Positions 9,068 to 18,668 of a stretch of 64,000 bases of DNA are shown one piece after another (the stretch's first letter is position 1; each line of letters opens with the position of its first letter). Location of the stretch: NCBI RefSeq assembly GCF_006385555.1, contig NZ_CP041036.1:2232001-2296000 (forward strand), written 5' to 3'. The notes beneath the pieces are model-generated. The model was not told the origin of the DNA, ran no database searches, and saw only the letters and a list, made by a program, of their open reading frames with translations. This stretch comes from Shewanella polaris. Its GTDB lineage: Bacteria; Pseudomonadota; Gammaproteobacteria; Enterobacterales; Shewanellaceae. The position numbers were made by a program, and so were the translations under genes.

Positions 9068-9103
9068 TTCAAGGTTAAGCAATATTAATAGGTTAACCTT
9101 GAA
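9068..9103 (-). terminator. Inverted repeat after the MATE gene
   Basis: Perfect 11-base arms (9068-9078 and 9093-9103) lie 14 bases beyond the minus-strand stop of the MATE gene. A clear T-run is missing, so factor-independent termination is only likely. Confidence 0.5.
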
Positions 9104-9116
9104 TAAACACACTTAA

Positions 9117-10478
9117 TTAACCAATTTGTTGAAACACAACTCCTTTAGTTTGAATGTGTTTCAACCTAATAAAAAACAAAATTGCTGCGGTTGTTAACCC
9201 TGCGATTAACCCAATCCAAAAACCTTGTGCGCCCATTGCGTCAACAACCCAATTCGTATATCCCAAAATATAGCCAGTAGTCATCCCGATGCACCAATAT
9301 GAAAACAAGGTGATGTAAAAGGCACTACGGGTATCCTTGTAGCCACGTAATGCGCCTGCTGCAACAACTTGAATAGAATCCGATATTTGATAAAACGCAG
9401 CGAGCATCATCAAAGTTCCTGCTAATGCTACAACCTCAAGGTTATCGTTATACAGTAAGGCAATTTGGTGTCTAAAGGTTATTGTTAAAAATGCGGTAAA
9501 AATAGCCAGTACGAATGATAAACCCAAACCCACTTTGGCGACTAAGGCCGAAATCTCAGGCTGTCCACGTCCAAGGTAATAACCAATTCGAATAGACACT
9601 GCGATACCGATTGATAGCGGCATCATAAATACGATAGAAGAGAAGTTGAGGGCGATTTGATGACTGGCGACTACATTAGCCCCTAGCGGCGCTAAAAATA
9701 ACGCGATAATGGCAAATAGACTGACCTCAAAAAATAACGCCATTGCTATTGGCATTCCCAGTTTGGTCATAGACCACATACTGGCTAGATGAGGACGATA
9801 AAACTTTTTAAATAATTTAAGCTCTTTAAAGGTTTTATCAACCAACATATAAATGACCATAGCGACTAACATAGCCCAAAACACTAATGCAGTAGCAACG
9901 CCACAACCAGCGCCTCCCATTGCAGGAATGCCAAAACCACCATATATAAACACGTAATTGGCAGGAATGTTTATGGCTAAACCAATAAAACCAATCATCA
10001 TGGTTGGCATTGTATAAGAGATGCCCTCACTGCAACCGCGCAATACTTGATAAAGCACAAAAGCAGGGGCTCCCCATAAAATGGCATTAATATATCCGAC
10101 CGTCAGAGAATGTAATTGGGGTTCTAAATGCATCAAGTCGAGTAAATATGTAGAAGATGCGAGAAAGATCATCACTCCAATACTGCCTATTATGGCAATA
10201 TAACCAGCCTGATACATGAGTGACGGAATAACTTGTTGATTATTGGCCCCATGATGCTGAGAAAATACAGGGGTAAATGACATTAATAAGCCTTGAACAA
10301 ATAAAATAGCAGGTAACCAAAGGCTAGTTCCCAAAGCTACTGCGGCCATATCTATCGCGCTGACTCGACCAGCCATAACAGTGTCGATAAAGCCCATCAT
10401 GGTCTGAGTCACTTGCGCAACGAGTACTGGGAGCGCTAATTTTATTAAGCGTGATATTTGAAACCCTGTATTATTCAT
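9117..10478 (-). CDS. norM: MATE family multidrug/sodium efflux pump, NorM-like
   Basis: A 453-residue protein with about 12 membrane segments and two MatE halves, the usual length for NorM. The N-terminal segment LIKLALPVLVAQVTQTMMGFIDTVMAGR is the family signature, and the second half repeats the fold (SMTKLGMPIAMALFFEVSLF). It should export cationic drugs, dyes or toxic metabolites from the cytoplasm in exchange for Na+ or H+. It is divergent from riboflavin synthase with only 28 bases between the starts; this neighbourhood is common in Vibrio and Shewanella. The symbol rests on resemblance to NorM only. Confidence 0.92.
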   Translation of the reverse strand: MNNTGFQISRLIKLALPVLVAQVTQTMMGFIDTVMAGRVSAIDMAAVALGTSLWLPAILFVQGLLMSFTPVFSQHHGANNQQVIPSLMYQAGYIAIIGSIGVMIFLASSTYLLDLMHLEPQLHSLTVGYINAILWGAPAFVLYQVLRGCSEGISYTMPTMMIGFIGLAINIPANYVFIYGGFGIPAMGGAGCGVATALVFWAMLVAMVIYMLVDKTFKELKLFKKFYRPHLASMWSMTKLGMPIAMALFFEVSLFAIIALFLAPLGANVVASHQIALNFSSIVFMMPLSIGIAVSIRIGYYLGRGQPEISALVAKVGLGLSFVLAIFTAFLTITFRHQIALLYNDNLEVVALAGTLMMLAAFYQISDSIQVVAAGALRGYKDTRSAFYITLFSYWCIGMTTGYILGYTNWVVDAMGAQGFWIGLIAGLTTAAILFFIRLKHIQTKGVVFQQIG

Positions 10479-10506
10479 TAAAAACCTATTACGGAACGAG
10501 AAAAAT

Positions 10507-11121
10507 ATGTTTACTGGTATAGTTCAAGCTACTTGCGAAATCGTGTCAATTCATCATGATACCGGTCTTAACACTTTTGAAATTGCGATGACTCCTGAAT
10601 TAACACAAGGATTAGTAACAGGTGCTAGCGTAGCCAATAATGGTGTTTGTCTTACTGTAACCAAGATACTAAATGATAAGGTTTTTTTTGATATAATGGA
10701 AGAAACTTTAGCGGTGACAAACCTAGGTAATTCTCAGATTGGCGACAAGGTTAATATTGAGCGTTCATTAACATTTGGCACCGAAATTGGTGGCCATATT
10801 TTATCAGGTCATGTGCATACTCAAGCTACAGTAAAAGCGGTTAGTCACACTGATGAGCATTATAATATTGAACTGCAAGTCGCCCCTCAATGGATGAACT
10901 ACATCTTTTATAAAGGATTTGTGGGTATTAACGGCTGTAGCTTAACGGTAGGCAAGGTAAGTGACAATGGTTTCTTACTGCACTTAATTCCTGAAACCTT
11001 AAAACTAACCAATTTAAGTCATTATAAAGTTGGCAGCAAAATCAATATTGAAATAGACAGCCAAACACAAGTAATTGTAGATACAGTGGAACGCATTTTA
11101 GCCAAAAAGCAGCTTGGATAA
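10507..11121 (+). CDS. ribE: Riboflavin synthase, alpha subunit
   Basis: A 204-residue protein made of two lumazine-binding repeats: MFTGIVQA at the start and a second barrel from about residue 98 (GHILSGHVHTQATV). The signature segments ASVANNGVCLTV and GFVGINGCSLTVGKV end each barrel. It dismutates two 6,7-dimethyl-8-ribityllumazine molecules to riboflavin in the last step of flavin synthesis. It resembles the E. coli enzyme (called ribC there) closely, including the ending VVDTVERIL. No FMN riboswitch fits in the 28-base gap upstream. It stands apart from other rib genes here. Confidence 0.93.
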   Translation: MFTGIVQATCEIVSIHHDTGLNTFEIAMTPELTQGLVTGASVANNGVCLTVTKILNDKVFFDIMEETLAVTNLGNSQIGDKVNIERSLTFGTEIGGHILSGHVHTQATVKAVSHTDEHYNIELQVAPQWMNYIFYKGFVGINGCSLTVGKVSDNGFLLHLIPETLKLTNLSHYKVGSKINIEIDSQTQVIVDTVERILAKKQLG

Positions 11122-11144
11122 CCAACTAAGTGTTTGGTTGATTA

Positions 11145-11180
11145 TTAACCACTGGCTATGTAATGAGAGCCAGTGGTTAA
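11145..11180. terminator. Convergent terminator-like hairpin between ribE and the CPXCG gene
   Basis: Perfect 13-base arms, 11145-11157 and 11168-11180, with a 10-base loop, lie exactly between two convergent stops. There is no strong T-run on either side. Confidence 0.6.
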
Positions 11181-11183
11181 GGA

Positions 11184-11384
11184 TTAATAAATTTGTTCAT
11201 CGTCTGAATCAATATGAAGTTCGATTGTTCGTCGATTATCATCTAGATGCATTCGGATGTGTATTGGATTACAGCATATACGACAGTCATCGTAATATTC
11301 TTGGTCACCAGAACTGGCATCTATAGTGACATCTTGGTAATGCCCGCAATGAGGGCAACTAATGGCGCGCGATAGCAGTCTCAT
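11184..11384 (-). CDS. CPXCG-motif cysteine-rich protein
   Basis: A 66-residue protein with an N-terminal CPHCG knuckle (residues 10-14) and a second DCRICCNP pair near residue 33, the layout of the 'CPXCG motif-containing' family. Four or five cysteines probably bind one zinc ion. Function is unknown; these small proteins are cytoplasmic and conserved in marine gammaproteobacteria. AGGAGTATTAAAT lies before the ATG. Confidence 0.88.
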   Translation of the reverse strand: MRLLSRAISCPHCGHYQDVTIDASSGDQEYYDDCRICCNPIHIRMHLDDNRRTIELHIDSDDEQIY

Positions 11385-11824
11385 ATTTAATACTCCTCAA
11401 GCACTCGTTATAAACAAGTATAGTGAGAATTATATGTTTTGGATCAATAAATCGAAAGCAGGCGACTTTACTAACTTAAAAACTAGACTTTAAAGTGTTA
11501 CTTGATTAAACGCCTTTAAATACAACAGGTAAAGCCATCAAATATATTCATCTATAATTTGTATTTCGACTTAATGGTTACCCTGCTGGGCATATTTACA
11601 TTTTATATCCACGGCCTTTCTGATTTGATTTATGGTTATATCCTTTTAAAACAGCCATTTAAAATTAAATTGAAAAACTACTTATTATTTTCCCTCGTAT
11701 GGTTGCGCCATAATCCGGTTATCGCATAAAATAAAAGCTTACGTTTTTGGGTAACTAAGACTCCTGTACTGTCTTGATTTCATTAACGTGTCTCTCGTTC
11801 AAATTGAACATATTTAATTACCAT
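11385..11824. other. Leader and promoter region of the thrS operon
   Basis: A 440-base AT-rich stretch without an ORF. In E. coli the thrS leader carries the upstream domains of the operator as well as the promoters, so much of this may be untranslated leader. The clearest element is the hairpin at its end (listed separately); I cannot assign the upstream operator domains by eye. Confidence 0.4.
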
Positions 11825-11845
11825 GTGACCCTACGTGTGGGTCAC
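11825..11845 (+). promoter_or_regulatory. Anticodon-like hairpin, probable thrS translational operator
   Basis: A perfect 7-bp stem GTGACCC/GGGTCAC holds a 7-base loop TACGTGT whose centre is CGT, one of the threonine tRNA anticodons (CGU). It ends just ahead of the ribosome-binding site AAAGGAAG of thrS. E. coli ThrRS represses its own translation by binding a leader domain that mimics the tRNA-Thr anticodon arm, and this hairpin has the same shape, loop content and position. That it binds ThrRS is inference. Confidence 0.8.
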
Positions 11846-11864
11846 CACTGGAAAAGGAAGCTTC

Positions 11865-13793
11865 ATGCCTATTATTACCTTGCCTGATGGCAGCAAACGT
11901 GAGTTTGCCAATCCTGTATCGACTCTTGATGTTGCATTAGACATCGGCCCTGGTTTAGCCAAGGCGTGTATCGCTGGCCGTGTTAACGGTGAGCTTAAAG
12001 ATGCAACCGACTTAATCACAGCAGATTCAGAGTTAGCTATCATTACGGCTAAAGACGAAGAGGGTGTTGAAATCCTTCGCCATTCTTGTGCACATTTATT
12101 AGGTCACGCGATCAAACAAATGTGGCCAGAAACCAAAATGGCAATTGGTCCAGTTATTGATAACGGATTTTACTACGACATAGATTTAGATCATAAGCTG
12201 ACCCATGAAGATATTGAAGCCTTAGAAAAGCGAATGATGGCTTTAGCGAAAACTAATTATAACGTCGTTAAAAAAGTGGTCTCTTGGCAAGAAGCTCATG
12301 ATGTATTCAGTGAACGTGGCGAAGTGTATAAGGTTGCTATTCTTGATGAAAACATCAGTAAAGATGCAACACCTGCACTTTATCACCACGAAGAATATAT
12401 CGACATGTGTCGTGGACCGCACGTACCAAACATGCGTTTTTGCCAAAATTTTAAATTAATGAGTGTTGCTGGTGCCTATTGGCGCGGTAATTCAGATAAT
12501 AAAATGCTGCAACGTATATACGGTACAGCATGGGCAGACAAAAAAGCGCTTAAAACCCATTTAGTCCGCTTAGAAGAAGCCGCTAAACGCGACCATCGTA
12601 AAATTGGTAAACAATTAGATTTGTACCATATGCAAGAAGAAGCGCCAGGAATGGTGTTTTGGCATAACGATGGTTGGAGCATATTTTTAGAACTTGAAAA
12701 ATTTATCCGTCAAAAACTAGGTCAATACACTTATCAAGAAGTGAAAGGCCCACTGATGATGGATCGCGTGTTATGGGAACGTTCTGGCCATTGGGATAAA
12801 TACGCAGAAGCCATGTTTACCACTAACAGTGAAAACCGTGAATATGCAATTAAGCCTATGAACTGCCCAGGCCATGTACAGATTTTCAACCAAGGGTTAA
12901 AATCTTATCGTGACTTACCATTGCGTATGGCTGAGTTTGGTTGTTGTCATCGTAACGAGCCATCAGGTTCATTACATGGCTTAATGCGCGTACGTGGGTT
13001 TACTCAAGACGACGCTCACGTATTCTGTACTGATGATCAAGTCCAACAAGAAGTCAGTGCATGTATCCAAATGGTATACGACACATACGCTACATTTGGT
13101 TTTGAAAATATCGTGGTAAAATTATCAACACGCCCTGAAAAGCGTATTGGTGATGACGACATGTGGGACCGAGCTGAAGACGATTTAAAGCAAGCATTAA
13201 CAGATAATAATATTGAATTTGAAATATTACCTGGTGAAGGTGCTTTTTATGGCCCAAAAATCGAATTTACTTTGCATGATTGTTTAGATCGTGCATGGCA
13301 ATGTGGTACAGTACAACTTGATTATGCATTACCGACTCGTTTAGGTGCTACTTATGTAGCTGAAGACAACAGTCGCCAGACTCCGGTGATGATACATCGT
13401 GCGATTTTAGGTTCATTAGAACGTTTCATCGGTATATTGATAGAAGAATACGCAGGTAAATTCCCAACATGGCTTGCTCCAATGCAAGTTGTTGTAATGA
13501 ATATTACTGATAAACAAGCTGATTACGTTGAAGAAATTGTAAAATTCTTCAAAGATCAGGGTATTCGAGCATCTTTTGACTTGAGGAATGAGAAAATAGG
13601 CTTTAAAATACGCGAACACACTTTAAAACGTGTGCCTTATTTGTTGGTCGTTGGTGATCAAGAAATGGAAAATAAGGAAGTAGCGGTGCGTACACGTGAC
13701 GGTATCGATTTAGGCAAGTTAAAACTAGAAGATTTCGCCGCGATGATACGTCAACAAATTTCGCTCCGTAGTCTCAAATTGTTGGAGGAATAG
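11865..13793 (+). CDS. thrS: Threonyl-tRNA synthetase
   Basis: A 642-residue class II synthetase of normal length. Domains in order: TGS (1-62), the editing domain with the [10 protein letters not shown] metal-type motif, the catalytic core, and the C-terminal anticodon-binding domain (from about 535). The zinc ligands are visible in MNCPGH, in TQDDAHVFC and in [13 protein letters not shown], and [11 protein letters not shown] is motif 2. It charges tRNA-Thr and deacylates Ser-tRNA-Thr. I start at ATG 11865 ([11 protein letters not shown]) rather than the in-frame ATG at 11835, because this matches the family N-terminus and is preceded by AAAGGAAG. First gene of the thrS-infC-rpmI-rplT operon. 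Confidence 0.97.
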   Translation: MPIITLPDGSKREFANPVSTLDVALDIGPGLAKACIAGRVNGELKDATDLITADSELAIITAKDEEGVEILRHSCAHLLGHAIKQMWPETKMAIGPVIDNGFYYDIDLDHKLTHEDIEALEKRMMALAKTNYNVVKKVVSWQEAHDVFSERGEVYKVAILDENISKDATPALYHHEEYIDMCRGPHVPNMRFCQNFKLMSVAGAYWRGNSDNKMLQRIYGTAWADKKALKTHLVRLEEAAKRDHRKIGKQLDLYHMQEEAPGMVFWHNDGWSIFLELEKFIRQKLGQYTYQEVKGPLMMDRVLWERSGHWDKYAEAMFTTNSENREYAIKPMNCPGHVQIFNQGLKSYRDLPLRMAEFGCCHRNEPSGSLHGLMRVRGFTQDDAHVFCTDDQVQQEVSACIQMVYDTYATFGFENIVVKLSTRPEKRIGDDDMWDRAEDDLKQALTDNNIEFEILPGEGAFYGPKIEFTLHDCLDRAWQCGTVQLDYALPTRLGATYVAEDNSRQTPVMIHRAILGSLERFIGILIEEYAGKFPTWLAPMQVVVMNITDKQADYVEEIVKFFKDQGIRASFDLRNEKIGFKIREHTLKRVPYLLVVGDQEMENKEVAVRTRDGIDLGKLKLEDFAAMIRQQISLRSLKLLEE

Positions 13794-13796
13794 GTC

Positions 13797-14339
13797 ATAA
13801 AGATCAAAAGAACAGCAGGGCGACAGCCAGCCCCTAATAGAATCAATGATGAAATCACTGGTGTACCTGAAGTCCGTTTGTCAGGTTTAGATGGTGAACC
13901 AATTGGTATATTAAGTATAAAAGAAGCTCAGAATGTTGCAGATGAAGCCGGAGTTGATCTTGTAGAGATCAGTCCCAATGCTGAGCCTCCTGTCTGTCGC
14001 ATAATGGACTACGGTAAGTTCCTTTTCGATAAAGCGAAAGCTCAAAAGGAACAAAAGAAGAAGCAGAAACAGGTCCAGGTTAAGGAAATTAAATTCCGTC
14101 CTGGTACTGATGAAAACGACTATCAGGTAAAACTACGCAACCTGATTCGTTTTCTAGAAGATGGGGACAAAGCGAAAATTACGCTGCGTTTCCGTGGTCG
14201 CGAAATGGCACACCAAAACCTAGGTATGGATCTTTTGAACCGTATTAAGGCTGATTTGGAAGTATATGCGGTTGTCGAATCTTTCCCGAAAATGGAAGGT
14301 CGACAAGCAATTATGGTGCTAGCACCTAAAAAGAAATAG
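13797..14339 (+). CDS. infC: Translation initiation factor IF-3, with ATA start codon
   Basis: The conserved protein extends 27 codons upstream of the first ATG (13878). It reads [20 protein letters not shown] from an ATA at 13797, three bases after the thrS stop and correctly spaced from GGAGGA (13784-13789). This gives 180 residues, the length of E. coli IF-3. The N-terminal domain binds the 30S platform; the C-terminal domain ([22 protein letters not shown]) monitors the start codon and initiator tRNA. E. coli infC uses AUU, and IF-3 discriminates against such starts, giving autoregulation; ATA should do the same. The start codon is inferred. Confidence 0.93.
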   Translation: MKIKRTAGRQPAPNRINDEITGVPEVRLSGLDGEPIGILSIKEAQNVADEAGVDLVEISPNAEPPVCRIMDYGKFLFDKAKAQKEQKKKQKQVQVKEIKFRPGTDENDYQVKLRNLIRFLEDGDKAKITLRFRGREMAHQNLGMDLLNRIKADLEVYAVVESFPKMEGRQAIMVLAPKKK

Positions 14340-14355
14340 TAGGGCAACCTAAAGT

Positions 14356-14380
14356 AGCAAAAGTCTTTGAGGCTTTTGCT
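14356..14380 (+). promoter_or_regulatory. Hairpin in the infC-rpmI spacer, possible L20 leader element
   Basis: An 8-bp perfect stem (AGCAAAAG with CTTTTGCT) with a 9-base loop lies in the 81-base gap before rpmI. In E. coli, L20 binds structures near the rpmI start to repress rpmI and rplT. Whether this hairpin is part of such an operator cannot be decided here. Confidence 0.4.
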
Positions 14381-14420
14381 CGCCTTACGTTTATTAACGT
14401 CCCAATGCGGAGTTTTAGAA

Positions 14421-14615
14421 ATGCCTAAAATGAAAACAGACAAGGGTGTAGCGAAGCGTTTTAAGAAAACCGCTAATGGTTTCAAGCGCAAGCAAGCACA
14501 CTTACGTCACATTTTGACCAAGAAAAGCACTAAGCGTAAGCGTCACTTACGTGCTAAATGTTTAGTTGCTAAATCTGACGTTCCAGCAATCGCGCGTCAA
14601 CTACCATACGCTTAA
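14421..14615 (+). CDS. rpmI: 50S ribosomal protein L35
   Basis: A 64-residue basic protein beginning [17 protein letters not shown] and containing [18 protein letters not shown], the unmistakable L35 sequence and length. The longer frame from 14367 is rejected because GGAG precedes 14421 and homologues begin MPK. It lies 16 bases ahead of rplT and is probably translationally coupled with it. Confidence 0.97.
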
Positions 14616-14631
14616 TTTAGGAGTTTAGAAA

Positions 14632-14991
14632 ATGCCAAGAGTTAAGCGTGGTGTAACCGCACGTGCTCGTCACAAGAAAGTTTTAAAGTTAGCGAAAGGT
14701 TATTATGGCGCTCGTAGCCGTACTTACCGTGTTGCTGTTCAGGCAGTAACTAAAGCTGGTCAATATGCTTACCGTGACCGTCGTCAGAAAAAACGTCAAT
14801 TCCGTCAGTTATGGATTGCACGTATTAATGCAGCGTCTCGTCAAAATGGTCTGTCTTACAGCCGTTTCATTAACGGCTTGAAGAAGGCGTCTATTGAAAT
14901 CGATCGTAAGATTTTGGCTGACATCGCTGTTTTCGACAAAGTTGTTTTTGCAACTTTAGTTGAGAAAGCAAAAGAAGCGTTAACTAAGTAA
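14632..14991 (+). CDS. rplT: 50S ribosomal protein L20
   Basis: A 119-residue protein starting [19 protein letters not shown], with the L20 signature [20 protein letters not shown] near residues 50-69. It binds 23S rRNA early in 50S assembly and in E. coli represses rpmI-rplT translation. It is the last gene of the operon, with a strong terminator 22 bases downstream. Confidence 0.97.
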   Translation: MPRVKRGVTARARHKKVLKLAKGYYGARSRTYRVAVQAVTKAGQYAYRDRRQKKRQFRQLWIARINAASRQNGLSYSRFINGLKKASIEIDRKILADIAVFDKVVFATLVEKAKEALTK

Positions 14992-15012
14992 TTAGTTTGT
15001 CGCGTTAAAAAG

Positions 15013-15036
15013 AGGAACCTTAGGGTTCCTTTTTTT
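15013..15036 (+). terminator. Terminator of the thrS-infC-rpmI-rplT operon
   Basis: A 7-bp perfect stem AGGAACC/GGTTCCT with a 4-base loop is followed by six or more T. Confidence 0.92.
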
Positions 15037-15211
15037 ATGCCTAATTTAAGGCTTTAATTTTTGAAACGAGTATTAAAATGCCCTTAAAGTTGAGCAATGT
15101 TTAATTTATCATAAAATTATCTCAACTATTAAATATCTCACTACTCACCGTAGCCATACAATGGTATAACTAAGCAAAGTTTGTCTATTCACTTCATTTA
15201 GGATAGTTGTA

Positions 15212-16405
15212 ATGATCTTTTCTCAAGTAACACTTGCTCCAGCAGACCCCATCTTAGGCTTAACTGATGCATTTAAAGCAGATACACGCCCTCACAAAGT
15301 TAACTTAGGTGTAGGCATTTATAAAGATGAAGCAGGGCAGACGCCTATTTTATCTTCTGTAAAAAAAGCTGAAGCTATTTTGCTTGAAACAGAAAAATCT
15401 AAGAATTATCTCGGCATTGAAGGCGTACAGGCATACAACCAAGCGGTACAAAATTTATTATTTGGCCCTCAAAGCAAAATCATTACAGACAAACGTGCAG
15501 TAACTGCGCAAGCTCCAGGCGGAACAGGTGCATTACGTGTGGCAGCAGAGTTTTTAGTTCGTAATACTGGCTCAACAACAATTTGGGTTAGTAACCCGAC
15601 TTGGGCGAATCACAAAAATATTTTTGAAACGGCTGGATTAACAGTAAAAGAATATCGTTACTATAAAGCCGAAACCCATGATATGGATTTTGATGCAATG
15701 TTGGCTGACTTATCAGATGCTAACGAAGGTGATGTTGTATTGCTTCATGGCTGTTGCCATAACCCAACGGGTATCGACTTATCAATTGAGCAATGGCAAC
15801 AAGTGGGAAATATTTGTTTAACTAAATCGTTATTACCATTATTTGACTTTGCTTACCAAGGTTTTGGTGCGGGTATTGAAGAAGATGCACAAGGTCTTCG
15901 TGCCGTTGCCGCACAGGTTCCAGAAATGCTTATTGCCAATTCATTTTCCAAAAATTTCGGTTTGTATAATGAGCGTATTGGCGCGGTAACGATTGTTGGT
16001 GAAAATCAAGCTGATGCTGTTAAAAGCTTTAGCCAAATAAAGAAAACTATTCGAGCTAATTACTCTAATCCTCCAGCTCATGGTGGATTAATTGTCAGTA
16101 CTATTTTAGCTGATGATGCATTACGTCAAGAATGGGAAGGTGAGCTGACTCAAATGCGTGAACGTATTGCTGAAATGCGCGCACTATTCGTTGAAAGCCT
16201 CAAAGCCGAAGGCGTTGAACAAGATTTTAGTTTTATTTCCCGTCAAAATGGCATGTTCAGTTTTTCAGGTTTGAATAAAAGCCAAGTGGCTCGTTTAAAA
16301 GATGAGTTCGCTATTTATATTGTGGGCTCTGGTCGTATTAGTGTTGCCGGTTTAACCAAAAATAATATGCCAGCGGTGTGTAAAGCGATAGCTCAGGTGC
16401 TCTAG
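15212..16405 (+). CDS. Aromatic amino acid / aspartate aminotransferase (class I, PLP)
   Basis: A 397-residue fold-type I aminotransferase of the AspC/TyrB group, the usual length. The PLP-binding lysine is Lys247 in [14 protein letters not shown]. Other conserved parts are [13 protein letters not shown], the substrate-loop region NPTW, the HGCCHNPTG segment, and the C-terminal arginine region SGRISVAGL that binds the alpha-carboxylate. It transfers amino groups between aspartate or aromatic amino acids and 2-oxoglutarate in the cytoplasm. AspC and TyrB cannot be separated reliably by eye. It has its own terminator and is probably monocistronic. Confidence 0.92.
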   Translation: MIFSQVTLAPADPILGLTDAFKADTRPHKVNLGVGIYKDEAGQTPILSSVKKAEAILLETEKSKNYLGIEGVQAYNQAVQNLLFGPQSKIITDKRAVTAQAPGGTGALRVAAEFLVRNTGSTTIWVSNPTWANHKNIFETAGLTVKEYRYYKAETHDMDFDAMLADLSDANEGDVVLLHGCCHNPTGIDLSIEQWQQVGNICLTKSLLPLFDFAYQGFGAGIEEDAQGLRAVAAQVPEMLIANSFSKNFGLYNERIGAVTIVGENQADAVKSFSQIKKTIRANYSNPPAHGGLIVSTILADDALRQEWEGELTQMRERIAEMRALFVESLKAEGVEQDFSFISRQNGMFSFSGLNKSQVARLKDEFAIYIVGSGRISVAGLTKNNMPAVCKAIAQVL

Positions 16406-16430
16406 TTTACCCAGTGCACCGTAGATAAAA

Positions 16431-16457
16431 AAGGCTGCATAATGCAGCCTTTTTTAT
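16431..16457 (+). terminator. Terminator after the aminotransferase gene
   Basis: A 9-bp stem AAGGCTGCA/TGCAGCCTT with a 3-base loop, flanked by A- and T-runs, so it could work in both directions. Confidence 0.9.
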
Positions 16458-16639
16458 TAACATTGTTCTATATAAATTAATATAACAACACGTCAGCAAA
16501 TCTACTGTAATTGATTGATAGCAAACGCCTTAAACTCTTCCCGCCGTTCACAAATATCACTACCAATATGCATCTGAGTTGCTTAACTCGACTTATCGTA
16601 AAATCATTTACATTATTCACTTAACTATCTTATAACGTT

Positions 16640-17581
16640 TTACATTTGTGCTGCCAAATCAATCGGCTGATAATGCAGCTGGCATACTTGGTCAATAGCT
16701 TCTGACAATGCCTTTTTATCATGCAACCCGGGATGGTGCTGACTAACTAAAGGAAATTGGTTAAATCGAACACCATTTATTTGATCATGAGCCAATTTAA
16801 CGCTACTGCCATGTTGTATGACATCTGCAATAACGTTTTGACCTATAATCTGATTGAACCAAGCAATTTTATCTTCAATACTGAAAGTGCTAGCAGGTGA
16901 GTATTCAGCTGTTAAATTATCAATCAATATGACATGTGCGTTAGCATCACGAATGCTCTTGGCTATTTGCGGGAGTAATAATGGCGGCAGAATACTGGTT
17001 AAAAAACTTCCGGGGCCTATTATAATTAAATCTGCTTTAGCTAACGCAATACACGCTTCTGATGTTGCTTCAACTTCAGGCTCTAATAGCAATGCAATTG
17101 GCGCTTCTAACATGCCATCGACATTAAGCTCTCCAAAGACTTTACTACCACAATGCGAAAGTGCAACAAGATGGGTAGAGGCTTCAGACATTGGAATAAT
17201 ATTAGTTTCAATTTTCAGTAGACCACGAATTAAATTTACCGCTTCGAGTGGCCTTACACAAAGTTGATCAAGTGCATGAAGCACTACGTTACCCAAATTG
17301 TGACCAGACAGTTCATTGTCACCGGTAAAGCGATGATCAAATAGCATTGAACCTAATGAAGGTCTATGTGCCAAATGGGAAAGGCAATTACGTAAGTCTC
17401 CCCAAGCAATTGTTTGTTGATCTTGTCTTAGTCGCCCAGTCGACCCACCATTATCTGTAGTTGCTACGACCCCAGTTAATTTAGGACCCAGAAATGATAA
17501 TGCAGCAAGAATGCGGCCTAAACCATGTCCGCCACCTATGGCTACTACATGATGATAATTCTTAAGTTTGTGATTCAACAT
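16640..17581 (-). CDS. YvcK/CofD-like (UPF0052) protein
   Basis: A 313-residue protein of the GlmR/YvcK, YbhK and CofD superfamily. The N-terminal glycine motif AIGGGHGLGRIL begins a Rossmann-like fold. TTDNGGSTGRLR, PWGDLRNCL-like WGDLRNCLSHLA, GHNLGNVVL and IIGPGSFLTSILPPLL are the family signatures. YvcK proteins bind UDP-sugars and affect cell-wall precursor supply and growth on gluconeogenic carbon; E. coli YbhK is the closest known type. It does not look like a true CofD, as no F420 genes are present. It appears monocistronic. Confidence 0.88.
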   Translation of the reverse strand: MLNHKLKNYHHVVAIGGGHGLGRILAALSFLGPKLTGVVATTDNGGSTGRLRQDQQTIAWGDLRNCLSHLAHRPSLGSMLFDHRFTGDNELSGHNLGNVVLHALDQLCVRPLEAVNLIRGLLKIETNIIPMSEASTHLVALSHCGSKVFGELNVDGMLEAPIALLLEPEVEATSEACIALAKADLIIIGPGSFLTSILPPLLLPQIAKSIRDANAHVILIDNLTAEYSPASTFSIEDKIAWFNQIIGQNVIADVIQHGSSVKLAHDQINGVRFNQFPLVSQHHPGLHDKKALSEAIDQVCQLHYQPIDLAAQM

Positions 17582-17849
17582 AATCTGTTCTCAAATCCTT
17601 GAGTTGTTGAATAAAAAATATGCAGAAAATGAAAAACTGCCTAATGATAATGTCGGTTTAATTTTAACTGTATATTGTCATGAAAGTGTAATTAATTTTA
17701 GTTTTTGTAGATGATGACTTAACATACTCATATCAATAGATGGCAATCACTCAATCGCTCAAAAGTCGTTGGCTGTATCCTATCGATTTTAAGGTTATAA
17801 TTACCAAAATAGATAAGTCGAAATAGCATTTTTAATAAGGCAGGTACTA

Positions 17850-18668
17850 TTGAAGATAGGTAATATAGGTCAAGTGACATTTGCGATAGGCTTAGCCATT
17901 TTTGCTTTGTTGGCGATGAGACTATTTATTATTCCTGACACCACTACTGTATCTTTACAGTCAAGCACCGATCAATTCAATCATATTGATTTAGGTGATA
18001 TGCCTATGTTTGCTGAAATAGATCACATCCCCACTAAAAAACAAACCTTCTTTGACTATTTTCGTCCGGCGATAGAAGCGCAAAATCACATTATTAACCA
18101 AGATCGTCAATTTCTAATAAGTGTTATAGAACAAATTGATAATGGATTAGAGCTAAGTAAATCTGATAATGAGAGGTTAAACTCAATTTTCGAAAAGTAT
18201 CAATATGACGTTAAATTAGTGACTCGGAACACCTTAACGCCATTATTAAAACGTATCGATATAATTCCGGTCAATATGGTGTTAATACAAGCTGCCAACG
18301 AAAGCGGTTGGGGGAGTTCTCGTTTTGCTGTTGAAGGGTTTAACTTTTTTGGCCAATGGTGCTTTAGTGAAGGTTGTGGTTTAGTACCATTAAACAGAGA
18401 TAACGGTAAAACACACGAGGTAGCAGTATTTGATTCACCAAAAGATTCAATTGTTGCGTATATGAACAACTTGAATACCCATCCAGCATATCGTTTATTC
18501 CGTTCTATTCGTGCCGATTTACGCGGGCAAAATGTCAAACTCACTGCTGACAAATTGGTTTATGGATTAATTAATTATTCTGAACGAAAAGACGAATACA
18601 TAGATGAGCTACTCGAAATGCTTAAACACAATAAGTCATATTTACAAGGAAACAACGCTAATGCGTAA
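17850..18668 (+). CDS. bax: Bax-like secreted glucosaminidase-domain protein
   Basis: A 272-residue protein starting with TTG at 17850 (AAGG ten bases upstream). It has an N-terminal membrane anchor or signal segment (residues 4-28) and a glucosaminidase/FlgJ-type domain from about residue 140: AANESGWGSSRFAVEGFNFFG with the likely catalytic Glu, QWCFSEGCG, then SIVAYMNNLNTHPAYR and YSERKDEYIDEL. These are the E. coli Bax signatures. It should cleave N-acetylglucosaminyl bonds in peptidoglycan in the periplasm. The next gene overlaps its end, so the two are translationally coupled. Confidence 0.88.
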   Translation: MKIGNIGQVTFAIGLAIFALLAMRLFIIPDTTTVSLQSSTDQFNHIDLGDMPMFAEIDHIPTKKQTFFDYFRPAIEAQNHIINQDRQFLISVIEQIDNGLELSKSDNERLNSIFEKYQYDVKLVTRNTLTPLLKRIDIIPVNMVLIQAANESGWGSSRFAVEGFNFFGQWCFSEGCGLVPLNRDNGKTHEVAVFDSPKDSIVAYMNNLNTHPAYRLFRSIRADLRGQNVKLTADKLVYGLINYSERKDEYIDELLEMLKHNKSYLQGNNANA

